DNA from: Desulfoluna limicola
GTDB taxonomy: Bacteria > Desulfobacterota > Desulfobacteria > Desulfobacterales > Desulfolunaceae
Reading direction: 5' to 3'
Length of the DNA stretch: 64,000 nt
Assembly: GCF_021654575.1 (NCBI RefSeq)
Contig: NZ_AP024488.1
Coordinates: 6,103,501 to 6,167,500, forward strand
The position numbers were made by a program, and so were the translations under genes. Of this stretch, positions 1-11,582 are shown one piece after another (position 1 is the first letter of the stretch; each line of letters opens with the position of its first letter). Under the pieces are notes generated by a model that searched no databases, was not told where the DNA came from, and worked only from the letters and a program-made list of their open reading frames with translations.

Positions 1-1
1 T

Positions 2-577
2 TACGCGGTGGTGCTGTTTGATGAGATCGAGAAGGCCCACCCCGATGTGTTCAACCTGCTTCTCCAGATTCTCGATGACGGCCGGATGACGGACAGTCAG
101 GGGAGAACCGTTGATTTCAGGAACACCCTGATCATGCTCACCTCAAATATCGGCAGCCATGTGATTCAGGAGTACGGAGGCGAGAATCGTCCTGAGATGG
201 AGGCGAAGGTTGAGTCCATGCTACGGGCTTCCTTCAGGCCTGAGTTTCTGAACCGTATTGACGAGACGGTGATTTTTGACAGCCTCACACGGGAAGAGTT
301 GGCCGAGATTGTGGACCTGCAGTTAAAGCGGGTGGCGGCGCGTCTTTCCGGGCGGGGTATAGGGTTCACGGTTTCGAAGGCGGCGGTGGCTCACCTGGCG
401 GAGGTGGGGTATGACCCTGTTTTCGGAGCACGGCCGATGAAGCGAGCGATTCAGCGGCAGGTGGAGAACCCACTGGCCGTGGAGATTTTGAAGGGGCGCT
501 TCGCTGACGGCGAGACCATTGGCGTGGATGTCGACGGCGGTGCTCTTGTCTTCGAGTCGGTGCCAGAGTCAAGGTAG
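2..577 (+). CDS. clpB: ATP-dependent chaperone ClpB, C-terminal 191 residues (5' end outside window)
   Basis: This is the end of the second AAA+ module of the ClpB disaggregase, which works with DnaK to resolubilise aggregated protein in the cytoplasm. The visible part starts at the Walker B motif (VVLFDEIEKAH), then has the sensor-1 region (LTSNIGS), the arginine-finger stretch FRPEFLNRID, and the sensor-2 motif GARPMKRAIQ near the C-terminus. The reading frame is already open at base 2, so the start lies upstream. The short C-terminal tail after sensor 2 fits ClpB rather than ClpX or HslU. A strong terminator follows. Confidence 0.93.
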   Translation, partial: YAVVLFDEIEKAHPDVFNLLLQILDDGRMTDSQGRTVDFRNTLIMLTSNIGSHVIQEYGGENRPEMEAKVESMLRASFRPEFLNRIDETVIFDSLTREELAEIVDLQLKRVAARLSGRGIGFTVSKAAVAHLAEVGYDPVFGARPMKRAIQRQVENPLAVEILKGRFADGETIGVDVDGGALVFESVPESR

Positions 578-617
578 CAAATCAAACGTTCCTCTGTTGA
601 GGATGTTGTAAAGCATG

Positions 618-665
618 AAGGGCCAGGGTTGCGAAGTAAAGATCGCGGCCTTGGCCCTTTTTTTA
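618..665 (+). terminator. Rho-independent terminator after clpB
   Basis: AAGGGCCAGG and CCTTGGCCCTT form a stem, followed directly by a run of eight T. It lies about 40 bases after the clpB stop. Confidence 0.88.
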
Positions 666-942
666 TTAAATATTTTATAATGCTCATGAGCACCGTTTTG
701 AGGTAAATATTCGATTGAGATGATTGATGAATCAAGGATTATTGTACTTTACTTTGAAATGTTAATCATGTATTCAAATTTATTTACGACTCTCTTTCTG
801 TGAGAAAAAAACGCCTCGTCAGGCGAAAAAGTATAGAGGAATCCGTGTCCGCAGGGATGTTCGGTCATGACATGCGTCATGCATCGACCTGTGGGCCATC
901 ACAGTTCCGGTCTGGATTTCACCATTGTGCCACCGCTTACAA

Positions 943-4562
<3,620 letters not shown>

Positions 4563-4633
4563 CCCTTTCGTCTAAAGGGTGCGCCGATGTGTTTTTGTCG
4601 GCGTAAACATCCTGAAAAAGCAGTGTAAAAAAC

Positions 4634-4682
4634 AGGCAGGGGTTGGCTGCGCAGGGCGCAGTTGGCCCTTGCCTTTTTTTCT
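4634..4682 (+). terminator. Strong Rho-independent terminator after the pyruvate:ferredoxin oxidoreductase gene
   Basis: An 18-bp stem (GGCAGGGGTTGGCTGCGC with its partner, several G-U pairs) is followed by seven T. A smaller hairpin (CGCCGAT...GTCGGCG) lies just upstream at about 4583-4606. Confidence 0.9.
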
Positions 4683-4782
4683 GGTTTGATGTTTGATGTC
4701 TCCGTAAATCTCGAGGGACTGCATTGTGAGCCTCAGCATGTGGGATTTATGTTTTTTATGGGAGGCCGTTCAGGTCAATTTT

Positions 4783-4986
4783 GCCTCCGGCGGCCAGGGG
4801 ATGATCCCCTGGACCCCAGGTTCCGAATGCTCCCACCCCTCGTTCCTCGGGGTGATCACATTCGCTGACGGGCGAAGCCCTTGGCAACGGTGATCTCACC
4901 TTCGATTTGTGTATAAATGCTGTTTGTGAAACCCGCTTTTTCAGATCAGGCAAAAGTTTGGTCCCCGGCAGGACCGCCGGGGGTGC
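4783..4986. repeat. Dispersed intergenic repeat, copy 1 (both ends present)
   Basis: It begins GCCTCCGGCGGC and ends GACCGCCGGGGGTGC, so the ends are roughly inverted. Inside are the hairpin CCAGGGG-ATGAT-CCCCTGG, a second dyad around CACCCCTCGTTCCTCGGGGTG, and the block CAAAAGTTTGGTCCCCGGCA near the right end. The same blocks recur at about 6.1, 7.7, 18.5, 25.3, 25.5, 46.1, 49.4 and 56.4 kb. There is no ORF of note. It fills most of the 547-base gap 4563-5109. The rest of the gap (4987-5109) holds only a weak hairpin and the leader of the next gene. Confidence 0.8.
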
Positions 4987-5109
4987 TTACGTGTGACACT
5001 ATTTTGATGCTCCGCATCGTGATGACGCTTTCTCCTTATATATAAGGGGGTCTTCGAGTTCAGTCGTTTTTCGTGCGGGCTCACCAAATGACTATAAAGG
5101 AAGGGCTAT

Positions 5110-5811
5110 ATGGAGTTCTTAACCGGTGAAAATGAAGGCTGCAGCGGATGCAGCGCTCCTCAGACATCATGCAACAACTGTGGTGCCTGCTGCACAGGCG
5201 GTGGCCCTGTCTTAAGGACCCAGGATGAGCGCCTCATCAAGACGGGCAAGCTGGACATTTCCCAGCTGTATACCCAGAGGGCCGGGGAGTTGATGTTTAA
5301 CAAGGAGTCCATGAAAATGGAGCCCCTGGTTACGGATCAGATTAAGATCAAGGTTGAGGCAGAATCCCTGAGGTGTCGATTCCTGGACAATGAGAACAAG
5401 TGCACGGTCTACGCCCAGCGACCCTTTGAGTGCCGGTCATTTAAATGCTGGGACTCGCGCGAGATCGAAGAGGTCTACTCCTCGGACGATGCCTTGTGCC
5501 GAAAAGATATCATCGGCGGTATTGAGGGCTTGTGGGACCTCGTCCTTGACCACCATCAGCGCTGCAGCTACGAGACCCTGGGTGAGCTGATCCGCGAGGT
5601 GGATACCAATCGCGACCAGGATGCCATGGCCAAGGTGTGCGAGATGATTGCCTATGACCGCAGCCTGCGTGCAAGCCTTACCGAGAGCGGCAAGGTGAAT
5701 GAGGCGACCCTCGATTTTCTCTTTGGGCGTCCCCTGACCACCACCATCGTGATGTTCAACTACAAGGTTGAAAAAGACGGCGATACCGACAAGCTGGTGT
5801 CTGTCAAGTAG
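5110..5811 (+). CDS. YkgJ-type CxxCxxCC cysteine-cluster protein
   Basis: This 233-residue protein belongs to the CxxCxxCC (UPF0153/YkgJ) family of presumed metal or Fe-S binding proteins of unknown function. Residues 11-28 hold six cysteines, including the signature CNNCGACC (21-28). A second group follows at about 94-121 (CRFLDNENKC...RPFECRSFKCW), which is also typical of the family. There is no signal peptide or membrane segment, so it should be cytoplasmic. AAGGAAGG lies just before the ATG. It is monocistronic, with a repeat element upstream and a terminator downstream, and its neighbours give no functional clue. Confidence 0.85.
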   Translation: MEFLTGENEGCSGCSAPQTSCNNCGACCTGGGPVLRTQDERLIKTGKLDISQLYTQRAGELMFNKESMKMEPLVTDQIKIKVEAESLRCRFLDNENKCTVYAQRPFECRSFKCWDSREIEEVYSSDDALCRKDIIGGIEGLWDLVLDHHQRCSYETLGELIREVDTNRDQDAMAKVCEMIAYDRSLRASLTESGKVNEATLDFLFGRPLTTTIVMFNYKVEKDGDTDKLVSVK

Positions 5812-5818
5812 ATCCATC

Positions 5819-5853
5819 GGGGCTCCAAGACGCATGCGTTTTGGAGCCCCCTT
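5819..5853 (+). terminator. Rho-independent terminator after the YkgJ-type gene
   Basis: A long nearly perfect palindrome (GGGGCTCCAAGACGCA / TGCGTTTTGGAGCCCC) is followed by CTTT. The stem starts 8 bases after the stop codon. Confidence 0.85.
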
Positions 5854-6043
5854 TCATGCCATCCCCACCCCCTTCGCGCACCTACCCGAAGAGAAACCCC
5901 AAAAATGTTGCCAGATATAAGATGACCACGCTTTGCCGATGCTACGGGAGATGGATTTTTCTCCTGATAGTTGTTCCGGTTGTTGGTTTGAATTGTAGGA
6001 TGAGCAAAGCGTTGGCGTGCCCATCAAGCCTTTGCCGTTAATC

Positions 6044-6144
6044 ACGGGCGTAGCCCGTCAGCGAATGTGACGTGCCCGAGGAACGAGGGCTCGGAGAATT
6101 CGCGAACCTGGGGTCCAGGGGATCACCCCCTGGCCGCCGGAGGC
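6044..6144. repeat. Dispersed intergenic repeat, copy 2 (right-hand part)
   Basis: It ends in GCCGCCGGAGGC (6133-6144), preceded by CCAGGGGATCACCCCCTGG and by blocks matching copy 1 in inverse orientation: CGGGCGTAGCCCG, GCGAATGTGA and GAGGAACGAGGG. The left terminal GCCTCCGGCGGC is missing. It lies between two convergent genes. The rest of the gap (5854-6043) shows nothing recognisable. Confidence 0.75.
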
Positions 6145-6164
6145 AGGCTTATTTTGTTGTTTTG

Positions 6165-6959
6165 TTAGATATCTGTGCGTGTGTTGGGAAGAAAGTAGCG
6201 CATGGGGTGGTCGCGGACGCAGGAGAGTTTCTCTCTGCTGATGTCCACAAAAAAGAGGCCCTGTGAGAGGCGTGGTGGCCCTGTAAGGTGGCCGGAGGGG
6301 TCCAGGGCCAGGGCAAGGGGGGGGAAGCTTAAGCCCGCCTCGTTGGTGCCGCACTGGTTGACGGCCGCCACCCAGACACTGTTGTCAAAGGCGCGGGCGG
6401 GCAGGTGGCGCATCCAGGAGTCGTACTTCTCTTCGCTGGTGCCCCGGGGGGAGGCGTGGGGGATGATGATCACGTCTGCGCCTTCCTGTGCCATGTGCTG
6501 AAAGGCCAGGGGGAAGTGGGCGTCGTAGCAGAGCAGCATGCCGATGGTAAATCCCTCAAAGGCAAAGAGGGGCAGGGTTGTTCCGGGTGTGTAGACGCCC
6601 TGCTCGGGAGGGGCCAGGTGCAGCTTTCGGTAGGTGGTATGCCGACCGTCTGGAAGCAGGGCAATATGGGAGGCGTACAGGGCCCCGTTTTCGTCTTTTT
6701 CAGGGAAACCGGCAAGAACCCCGATGTCGGTCTCCCTGGCTGCACTTGAGAGCAGGGAGAGGGCCTCATTTTCGGTCAGTGCCCGCTGGGACGTGGACAC
6801 GCCGTTGGCGTATCCGGTGAGGGAGAGCTCTGGGAATACCACGAGTTGTGCCTTGCCGGCCTTTGCTTCCAGGCAGTATTGGCACATCTGTTCCACATTG
6901 GTGGAGGGACCCGTAAGGGTCGCGGGTATGGTGGCCAGGGCAAGGCGCAGGGGCGTCAT
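6165..6959 (-). CDS. Carbon-nitrogen hydrolase (nitrilase superfamily)
   Basis: This 264-residue cytoplasmic enzyme has the nitrilase fold. The catalytic triad can be read directly: Glu44 in FPELSLTGY, Lys112 in YRKLHL and Cys144 in MLLCYDAHFP. The family hydrolyses or condenses amide-type C-N bonds (amidases, N-carbamoylases, NAD synthetase amidase domains); the substrate cannot be told from sequence. It starts 2 bases after the stop of the upstream siroheme decarboxylase gene and is probably co-transcribed with it. The length is normal for a stand-alone member. Confidence 0.85.
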   Translation of the reverse strand: MTPLRLALATIPATLTGPSTNVEQMCQYCLEAKAGKAQLVVFPELSLTGYANGVSTSQRALTENEALSLLSSAARETDIGVLAGFPEKDENGALYASHIALLPDGRHTTYRKLHLAPPEQGVYTPGTTLPLFAFEGFTIGMLLCYDAHFPLAFQHMAQEGADVIIIPHASPRGTSEEKYDSWMRHLPARAFDNSVWVAAVNQCGTNEAGLSFPPLALALDPSGHLTGPPRLSQGLFFVDISREKLSCVRDHPMRYFLPNTRTDI

Positions 6960-6961
6960 GG

Positions 6962-7417
6962 TTACTTCACCGTAAATTCGGCGCGGATCTTGAACACACG
7001 GGTTGCCGGAAAATTGTAGATGCTCGTGATGCCGGTTTGCTTGGTGATTTCAGCCAGGTTCTTTTCGATTTCCTCCACGGAGGCCTCGATGAAGGTGAAC
7101 CAGACGTTGAACTCATCTTCCCGCACGTAGTTGTGGGTGACCCCTTTGAAGCTGTTGACCACTTCGGCAAAGGCGTCAATCTGATCTTCCGGAACCCGGG
7201 CCCCGCACAGGGTGCTTGAAAACCCGAGTTTTTCCGGGCTGAAGTTGCCGCCGATGCGCCGGATGATTCCCCCTTCCTTGAGCTTTGCGACCCGTGTGAT
7301 CACCTCTTTTTCATCCATGGACAAGGCCTCGCCGATGGCGGCGTAGGGTCGTTTGCAGATGGGGAAATCGGATTGAATGTGGTTGATGATCTGCTTGTCC
7401 TTGTCGTCGATGATCAT
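6962..7417 (-). CDS. ahbA: AsnC/Lrp-like siroheme decarboxylase subunit, AhbA type
   Basis: This 151-residue protein has an N-terminal Lrp/AsnC winged helix (IQSDFPICKRPYAAIGEAL to GGIIRRIGGNF) and a C-terminal RAM-like domain with the family block FKGVTHNYVREDEFNVWF. In sulfate reducers, AhbA and AhbB together decarboxylate siroheme to 12,18-didecarboxysiroheme in the alternative haem pathway. The segment LGFSSTLCGARVPED resembles AhbA more than AhbB (from memory of the family). The start is the ATG at 7417, preceded by AAAGGAG. A longer reading frame extends 35 codons upstream but lacks a ribosome binding site. The other ahb genes are not in this window. Confidence 0.78.
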   Translation of the reverse strand: MIIDDKDKQIINHIQSDFPICKRPYAAIGEALSMDEKEVITRVAKLKEGGIIRRIGGNFSPEKLGFSSTLCGARVPEDQIDAFAEVVNSFKGVTHNYVREDEFNVWFTFIEASVEEIEKNLAEITKQTGITSIYNFPATRVFKIRAEFTVK

Positions 7418-7608
7418 GCTGGCTGCTCCTTTGGTCTTTCGGGGGTGGTCTTTTTTGTCCGCAGGTGATGGGGACGTTGTTTGCTTTAACGCCTGAGGCG
7501 ATATCTTATGATGCGGGAACATGGGCCGTCAACAGTTGGTGAGGAATAAGAGCGGGCCCTGCCGCAACACGTGTTCGGGTGTTATGGGTGGTTCGGGCCG
7601 GTTGCGTT

Positions 7609-7780
7609 GCCTCCGGCGGCCCTGCCGGGGGCTAAACGTTTAAAAAGTTTAACAAACAGGTCTTTAACGTCGACCTTGACCGAATTCCGTTTAAACGTCG
7701 GATGTGTTTTGCCCCGAAGGACGAGGGGTAGAGGGCATCCGTTACCTGCTCTCAAGGTGGCACACCTTGCCGCCTGAGGC
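7609..7780. repeat. Dispersed intergenic repeat, copy 3 (complete, inverted termini)
   Basis: It starts GCCTCCGGCGGC (7609-7620) and ends GCCGCCTGAGGC (7769-7780). Internal blocks are CCTGCCGGGGGCTAAAC, the AT-rich dyad GTTTAAAAAGTTTAAC, a GCCCCGAAGGACGAGGGG hairpin and CTCAAGGTGGCACACCTTG. It takes up about half of the gap between ahbA and the yjbQ-type gene. Bases 7418-7608 hold the ahbA leader. Confidence 0.82.
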
Positions 7781-7792
7781 ATAGCTGAGTCG

Positions 7793-8191
7793 TTACTCTG
7801 AAATAAATTTCAGGAGTACCTGGCGTGTGCGGGGCCCGTCATATTCAGCAAGATAGATTCCCTGCCAGGTGCCGAGGACAGGACGCCCTTTCTCAATAAA
7901 AAGGATCTCACTTGATCCGGTGAGGCTGGTCATGACGTGGGCGTCTGAGTTCCCTTCCAGATGCCGGAAGGCAGGGTGGTCTGGGAAGGCCTGGCTCAGG
8001 GCGTAACAGATGTCTGTCTGCACGGTGGGATCGGCATTTTCATTGATGGTCACGGCAGCGGTGGTGTGGGGGACAAAGAGGTAAAGCACCCCGTTTTGCC
8101 AGCCGGCTCTGTCGATCTCGGCGTGAACAGATGACGTGATATCCACCAGCTCTTTATTGTGCCTGGATGTGACTAGTATTTTGTTTGGCAT
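7793..8191 (-). CDS. YjbQ (UPF0047) family protein
   Basis: This 132-residue single-domain protein has the YjbQ family motifs: FVPHTTAAVTINENADP, with His42, and HLEGNSDAHVMTSLTGSSE, with His77 and His85. These are probable metal-binding or catalytic histidines. Family members are annotated as secondary thiamine-phosphate synthases because some complement thiE mutants, but their physiological role is unclear. It is expected to be cytoplasmic and trimeric (family knowledge). A terminator separates it from dsrC upstream, so it is likely its own unit. Confidence 0.88.
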   Translation of the reverse strand: MPNKILVTSRHNKELVDITSSVHAEIDRAGWQNGVLYLFVPHTTAAVTINENADPTVQTDICYALSQAFPDHPAFRHLEGNSDAHVMTSLTGSSEILFIEKGRPVLGTWQGIYLAEYDGPRTRQVLLKFISE

Positions 8192-8218
8192 GGGCCTAAA
8201 AGGGGCAAGGGGTTTAAA

Positions 8219-8254
8219 CCAAAAAAGGCCCCGTCGTAAACGACAGGGCCTTTC
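8219..8254 (-). terminator. Rho-independent terminator of dsrC (minus strand)
   Basis: Read on the minus strand, AAGGCCCTGTCG and CGACGGGGCCTT form a stem with loop TTTA, followed by a T run. It lies about 30 bases past the dsrC stop. Confidence 0.9.
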
Positions 8255-8283
8255 CTGAAAAAACTAAAAACGGCGTCCGGTGA

Positions 8284-8604
8284 TTATACGCAACCGGTGG
8301 GCTTAGGAAGACCAGCCATTTTACAAGCACCTTTACCGGGGCCTGAGGGGAACAGCTCGTAGATGTGCTTGAGCTTGAACTTGGTAAGCTTGGAGAGAAC
8401 ACGTACCATGGGAGCAATACCGTTTTTGCGGTAGTAGTCCTGGAGAACGTCGATTACAAGCTTGTGCTCTTCGTTCAGTTCGGCAATACCTTCTTCCTTC
8501 ATAACGATCTCGAGCCACTCTTCAGTGAACTGAGTGAAATCAAGAAGGAAACCATCCTCATCTACATCAAACGACTTTCCGTTGTATTCAATTGTCTCGG
8601 CCAT
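8284..8604 (-). CDS. dsrC: DsrC (TusE/DsrC/DsvC family) sulfur-carrier protein
   Basis: DsrC is the 106-residue co-substrate of dissimilatory sulfite reductase; its two C-terminal cysteines form a trisulfide that is later reduced at the membrane or by Hdr-like complexes. Both are present: Cys94 (GKGACKMAG) and the penultimate Cys105 (TGCV). This marks a true DsrC rather than a TusE, which keeps only the last one. The core motif ITQFTEEW-like helix and PPMVRVLSK-like segment (here IAPMVRVLSK) are intact. The start ATG has a good AGGAGG. It has its own promoter and terminator and sits directly downstream of the hdrA/flx operon, a meaningful neighbour for a disulfide carrier. Confidence 0.96.
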   Translation of the reverse strand: MAETIEYNGKSFDVDEDGFLLDFTQFTEEWLEIVMKEEGIAELNEEHKLVIDVLQDYYRKNGIAPMVRVLSKLTKFKLKHIYELFPSGPGKGACKMAGLPKPTGCV

Positions 8605-8681
8605 TGAATCAAAACCTCCTGTTGAGAATTATCAATATGAAAGGCTTATCCCTTATTTTGTCCTGTCCACTTCGAAGAGAA

Positions 8682-8710
8682 GAAATACAGTAAAGAAAGG
8701 GCAATGTCAA
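8682..8710 (-). promoter_or_regulatory. Sigma-70 type promoter of dsrC
   Basis: On the minus strand, TTGACA (8705-8710) is separated by 17 bases from TATTTC (8682-8687). The consensus -35 box and ideal spacing fit a highly expressed gene; the -10 box is only a partial match. Confidence 0.6.
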
Positions 8711-8737
8711 CCCGTAACATACAATATGCTACGGGTT
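8709..8737. promoter_or_regulatory. Long inverted repeat upstream of dsrC, possible operator or terminator
   Basis: AACCCGTAACATA and TATGCTACGGGTT pair over 13 bp with a 3-base loop. The repeat overlaps the edge of the dsrC -35 box and lies just after the stop of the flavin subunit gene. There is no T tract on the minus strand, so it is either a regulator site for dsrC or a weak terminator of the upstream operon. Confidence 0.5.
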
Positions 8738-8754
8738 TAACCGCCTCTTTTCGC

Positions 8755-9603
8755 TTACTGATCCTCTTCCGGCATTTCATTGAGCTTATCAAGGGTAAAG
8801 ACGGGGCCGTCTTTACAGACCAGCTCTTTGCCGATGTTGCAGCGACCACACATGCCAATGCCGCATTTCATACGGTTTTCAAGGCTCATGATGATGTGAT
8901 CGGCTTTGTAACCAAGCTTTTCAAGAACAGGCTTGGTGAACTTCAGCATCATGGGAGGCCCGCAAAGGATGGCGTAGGTGTCGTCATCGCCCTGGGGAGC
9001 CTGGGTCTCGGTGACAGTGGGGACGAAACCGGTGTGGTACTTCCAATCGGGGTCGTCGGTGCTGTCAACGGTGATGTTGAGGTTGATGTCATCACGTTTT
9101 TCCCACTCGACCAGCTCGTCTTTGTAGAGGATCATGCCGGGGTGACGTGCCCCGTAGATCACATCCAGACGACCGAAGCGCTTGCGGTTTTCGGGCTCGA
9201 GAAGGTACTTGATGGTGGAGCGCAGGGTGGTGAAGGCGAAACCGGCACCAATGATGACGATGTTCTTTCCTTCAAGGTCCTCAATGGGATACCAGTTGCC
9301 CAGGGGGCCCCGGAGTCCCATCACATCTCCCACTTTCATGTTGTGAAGGTGGTCGGTCACCTTACCGGTACGGAACACGGTAAACATGACAAAGCCCTTC
9401 TCGGAAGGGGAGGAGGCGATGCCGATGGGAATTTCACCCTGACCCGGGATGGAGAGTTCGGCAAACTGACCTACGTTGTATGCGAATTTCTCTTCGTCGC
9501 CTTCGTTCAAGAAAACAAACTTAAAGGTTCTGAGCGTTTTATCCGCGGTCGCAACCTGAATGTCGTCAATGCGAACGGGATACGCCTTATAAGGATTCTG
9601 CAC
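8755..9603 (-). CDS. FAD/NAD(P)-binding [2Fe-2S] oxidoreductase subunit (FlxA/HydG-like)
   Basis: This 282-residue protein is of the ferredoxin-NADP reductase fold. It has an N-terminal FAD-binding barrel (QFAELSIPGQGEIPIGIASSP), an NAD-binding Rossmann part (IVIIGAGFAFTTLRS, AILCGPPMMLKF) and a C-terminal [2Fe-2S] motif CGIGMCGRCNIGKELVC. It resembles sulfhydrogenase gamma subunits and FlxA of the Flx-Hdr complexes of sulfate reducers. The likely role is the NAD(H)-reactive entry point of the complex. It starts with GTG at 9603, preceded by AGGAG. It is the last gene of the hdrA operon, 16 bases after the preceding gene. Confidence 0.85.
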   Translation of the reverse strand: MQNPYKAYPVRIDDIQVATADKTLRTFKFVFLNEGDEEKFAYNVGQFAELSIPGQGEIPIGIASSPSEKGFVMFTVFRTGKVTDHLHNMKVGDVMGLRGPLGNWYPIEDLEGKNIVIIGAGFAFTTLRSTIKYLLEPENRKRFGRLDVIYGARHPGMILYKDELVEWEKRDDINLNITVDSTDDPDWKYHTGFVPTVTETQAPQGDDDTYAILCGPPMMLKFTKPVLEKLGYKADHIIMSLENRMKCGIGMCGRCNIGKELVCKDGPVFTLDKLNEMPEEDQ

Positions 9604-9619
9604 GGGTCTTCTCCTTTTT

Positions 9620-10660
9620 TTAGCTGGCGGCTTCGTAACCGTTCATCTTGTTACAGATGGTGCGGATATCGATGTTGGCGGGGCACTGCTGAACGCAGCG
9701 GCCGCAGCCAACGCACATAAGGCCTTTGTCGTACTTGTCGACGAAGTACTTGAGCTTGTGCATAAAGCGCTGACGGAAACGCTGATGCTTCTGCTCCCTG
9801 GGGTTGTGACCGGATCCGTGCATGGTGAACAGAGAGGTCATGCAGCTGTCCCAGTTTCTCATGCGAACGCCGTCGTTGCCCTTGTTTTCGTCCTGGATGT
9901 CGAAACACCAGCAGGTGGGGCAGGCGTAGGTGCAGGTACCGCAGTTGATGCAGGAGAAGGAGAGCTCTTTCCAGAAGGGTGCGTCGTAGAGCTCAAGGCT
10001 GTTCTTGCCGCGAAGATTGGCCGTCTCAACCTTGGTCACGATCTTGGCTTCCGCTTCGGCTTTTTTGGGCTCGAATACGGCAGCGTCGCCTTCTGCTTCC
10101 CAACCGGCAGATGCGAGAAGCTTCTCGCCTTTTTCGGTGAGAGCTTTGGCTTCGTATGTGTCACCGCAATCGGAGAGGAGAACATCGAGGCCCTCTTCGT
10201 GGTAAGGCCCGCAACCCGCGGTGGTGCAGAAGCACGTCTCGCAGGGGTTGTCACAAGCCAGGCCCACAAAGGTGGTGGCGTCGTATGCGTCCATCCAGTA
10301 GGGGTCGCGGTAGTCCGGAGTGTCGAAGTTCATGCGAACCAGCGCCACGGCCTTGGCATCGCAGGGACGCATGCCGATGACAGCGCGTGCGGAGTAATCC
10401 TTGGGCGCGTCTTTGAGGATGTGGTGTTCCGGGTCGTTTTCGTCCAGGCTGTAAGTAAACATCGGCTCAGACTGGGGGAAAACCACAGACTTGGGGGAGA
10501 GACGGGTATTGCCGAACGCCATGTCGGGGGCTTCGTCACTCGTCAGTTCCTTGAAGTCGTGGGCATCACCCTGCATCACGGGGCCGACAAGGCGGTAACC
10601 GCTTCTCAGGCTGTCAATCCCGCTGGCCCATGTATTTTTATCTATTTTGATGACCTTCAT
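9620..10660 (-). CDS. Iron-sulfur subunit, HydB/AsrA-like (Flx component)
   Basis: This 346-residue protein has an N-terminal domain like sulfhydrogenase beta and anaerobic sulfite reductase A subunits (GMRPCDAKAV). It has a cysteine-rich CDNPCETCFCTTAGC segment and two C-terminal [4Fe-4S] motifs, CINCGTCTYACPTCWC and CVGCGRCVQQCPAN. It probably wires electrons between the flavin/NAD subunit and the other iron-sulfur proteins of the operon. It corresponds to FlxB or FlxC of Flx-Hdr clusters; which one cannot be settled here. No signal peptide, so cytoplasmic. Confidence 0.85.
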   Translation of the reverse strand: MKVIKIDKNTWASGIDSLRSGYRLVGPVMQGDAHDFKELTSDEAPDMAFGNTRLSPKSVVFPQSEPMFTYSLDENDPEHHILKDAPKDYSARAVIGMRPCDAKAVALVRMNFDTPDYRDPYWMDAYDATTFVGLACDNPCETCFCTTAGCGPYHEEGLDVLLSDCGDTYEAKALTEKGEKLLASAGWEAEGDAAVFEPKKAEAEAKIVTKVETANLRGKNSLELYDAPFWKELSFSCINCGTCTYACPTCWCFDIQDENKGNDGVRMRNWDSCMTSLFTMHGSGHNPREQKHQRFRQRFMHKLKYFVDKYDKGLMCVGCGRCVQQCPANIDIRTICNKMNGYEAAS

Positions 10661-10727
10661 GATATTTGCCCTTGTTCATATGATGTTTCATTCGCGTCGT
10701 CGTTATAAAAGGCAGAGGCGAACGGGA

Positions 10728-11579
10728 TTACATGATGAATTTTTCGGGATCGTCCAGCTTGAAGCTGTCCAGCGGAGGACGCTGGTCGACGGTAAGTCCC
10801 GCTTCCCAACCGTAGAGCTCGTTGCAATCTTTTTCGAGCTTCTTGGTGAACTGACGCACCTTGATGTTCTGGGGGCAAGCCGATTCGCAGGCGCCGCAGT
10901 CGGTGCAGCGGCCGGCGCAGTGGTAGGCCCTCAGGAAGTGGTAGGTGCGGATGTCGATGGGATCGGTTCCTTTGCCTACCCACTGGGGTCGGGACTCGTC
11001 CACGAAGCAGGTGGGGCAGTAGCACAAGGGGCATGCGTTCTTGCATGCGTAGCAGCGGGTACATCCGGAGAGGAGCTCTTCAAAGAAGGCCCACTTCTCC
11101 TGGGTGCCCATGGCTTCCACGGCACGAACGTCTTCGTACTTGTCCACATCTGTCTGCTCTTCCACGAGGTCGGCACAGAGCTCGTCATAGATGACGGGGT
11201 TTCTGTGCGTGCAGGTGGCGCAGTTGTCCTGAAGGGACTCGGGGTTGTTTTTGTCCACCATGCCCTTGCAGGGCACACCGATGATCACAAGCTGCTCTCG
11301 GGAGATCTTGTTCTCAATGATGTGGTTGACAATGTTGCGGGAGTCACACCCTTTGGCGATGACGGCAATCTTCTCCTTGCGACCGGTAAGGTAGTTGGCA
11401 AGGTTCAGACGGCAGTTTGCATCCCAGACGAGGTCTTTGGCGTCCTCGGCTTTGGTGATCATGCAGGGCTCATTGGTAAGGGCCACAGTCCCTTTACGGA
11501 ATCCAACAACGCACTCGACGGTTCCGTCGCTCAAGAGCCTTTCCGATATCTCTCTGATTTTTCCGATGTATGATTCCAT
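10728..11579 (-). CDS. FrhB-like iron-sulfur subunit (Flx component)
   Basis: The N-terminal part of this 283-residue protein resembles the F420-hydrogenase/formate dehydrogenase beta-subunit family (CDSRNIVNHIIENKI, IIGVPCKGMVD). The C-terminal part has two ferredoxin motifs: CTRCYACKNACPLCYCPTC and CTDCGACESACPQN. A further CATC pair lies in the middle. It starts only 3 bases after the stop of the MvhD gene, so the two are translationally close. Expected to be a cytoplasmic electron-relay subunit of the Flx/Hdr assembly. Confidence 0.85.
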   Translation of the reverse strand: MESYIGKIREISERLLSDGTVECVVGFRKGTVALTNEPCMITKAEDAKDLVWDANCRLNLANYLTGRKEKIAVIAKGCDSRNIVNHIIENKISREQLVIIGVPCKGMVDKNNPESLQDNCATCTHRNPVIYDELCADLVEEQTDVDKYEDVRAVEAMGTQEKWAFFEELLSGCTRCYACKNACPLCYCPTCFVDESRPQWVGKGTDPIDIRTYHFLRAYHCAGRCTDCGACESACPQNIKVRQFTKKLEKDCNELYGWEAGLTVDQRPPLDSFKLDDPEKFIM

Positions 11580-11582
11580 GGC

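Noticed and set aside
8704-9720. 338-codon plus-strand frame opposite the flavin subunit and the end of the next gene
   Set aside because: Antisense to conserved domains on both sides. It is also where the dsrC promoter and dyad lie.
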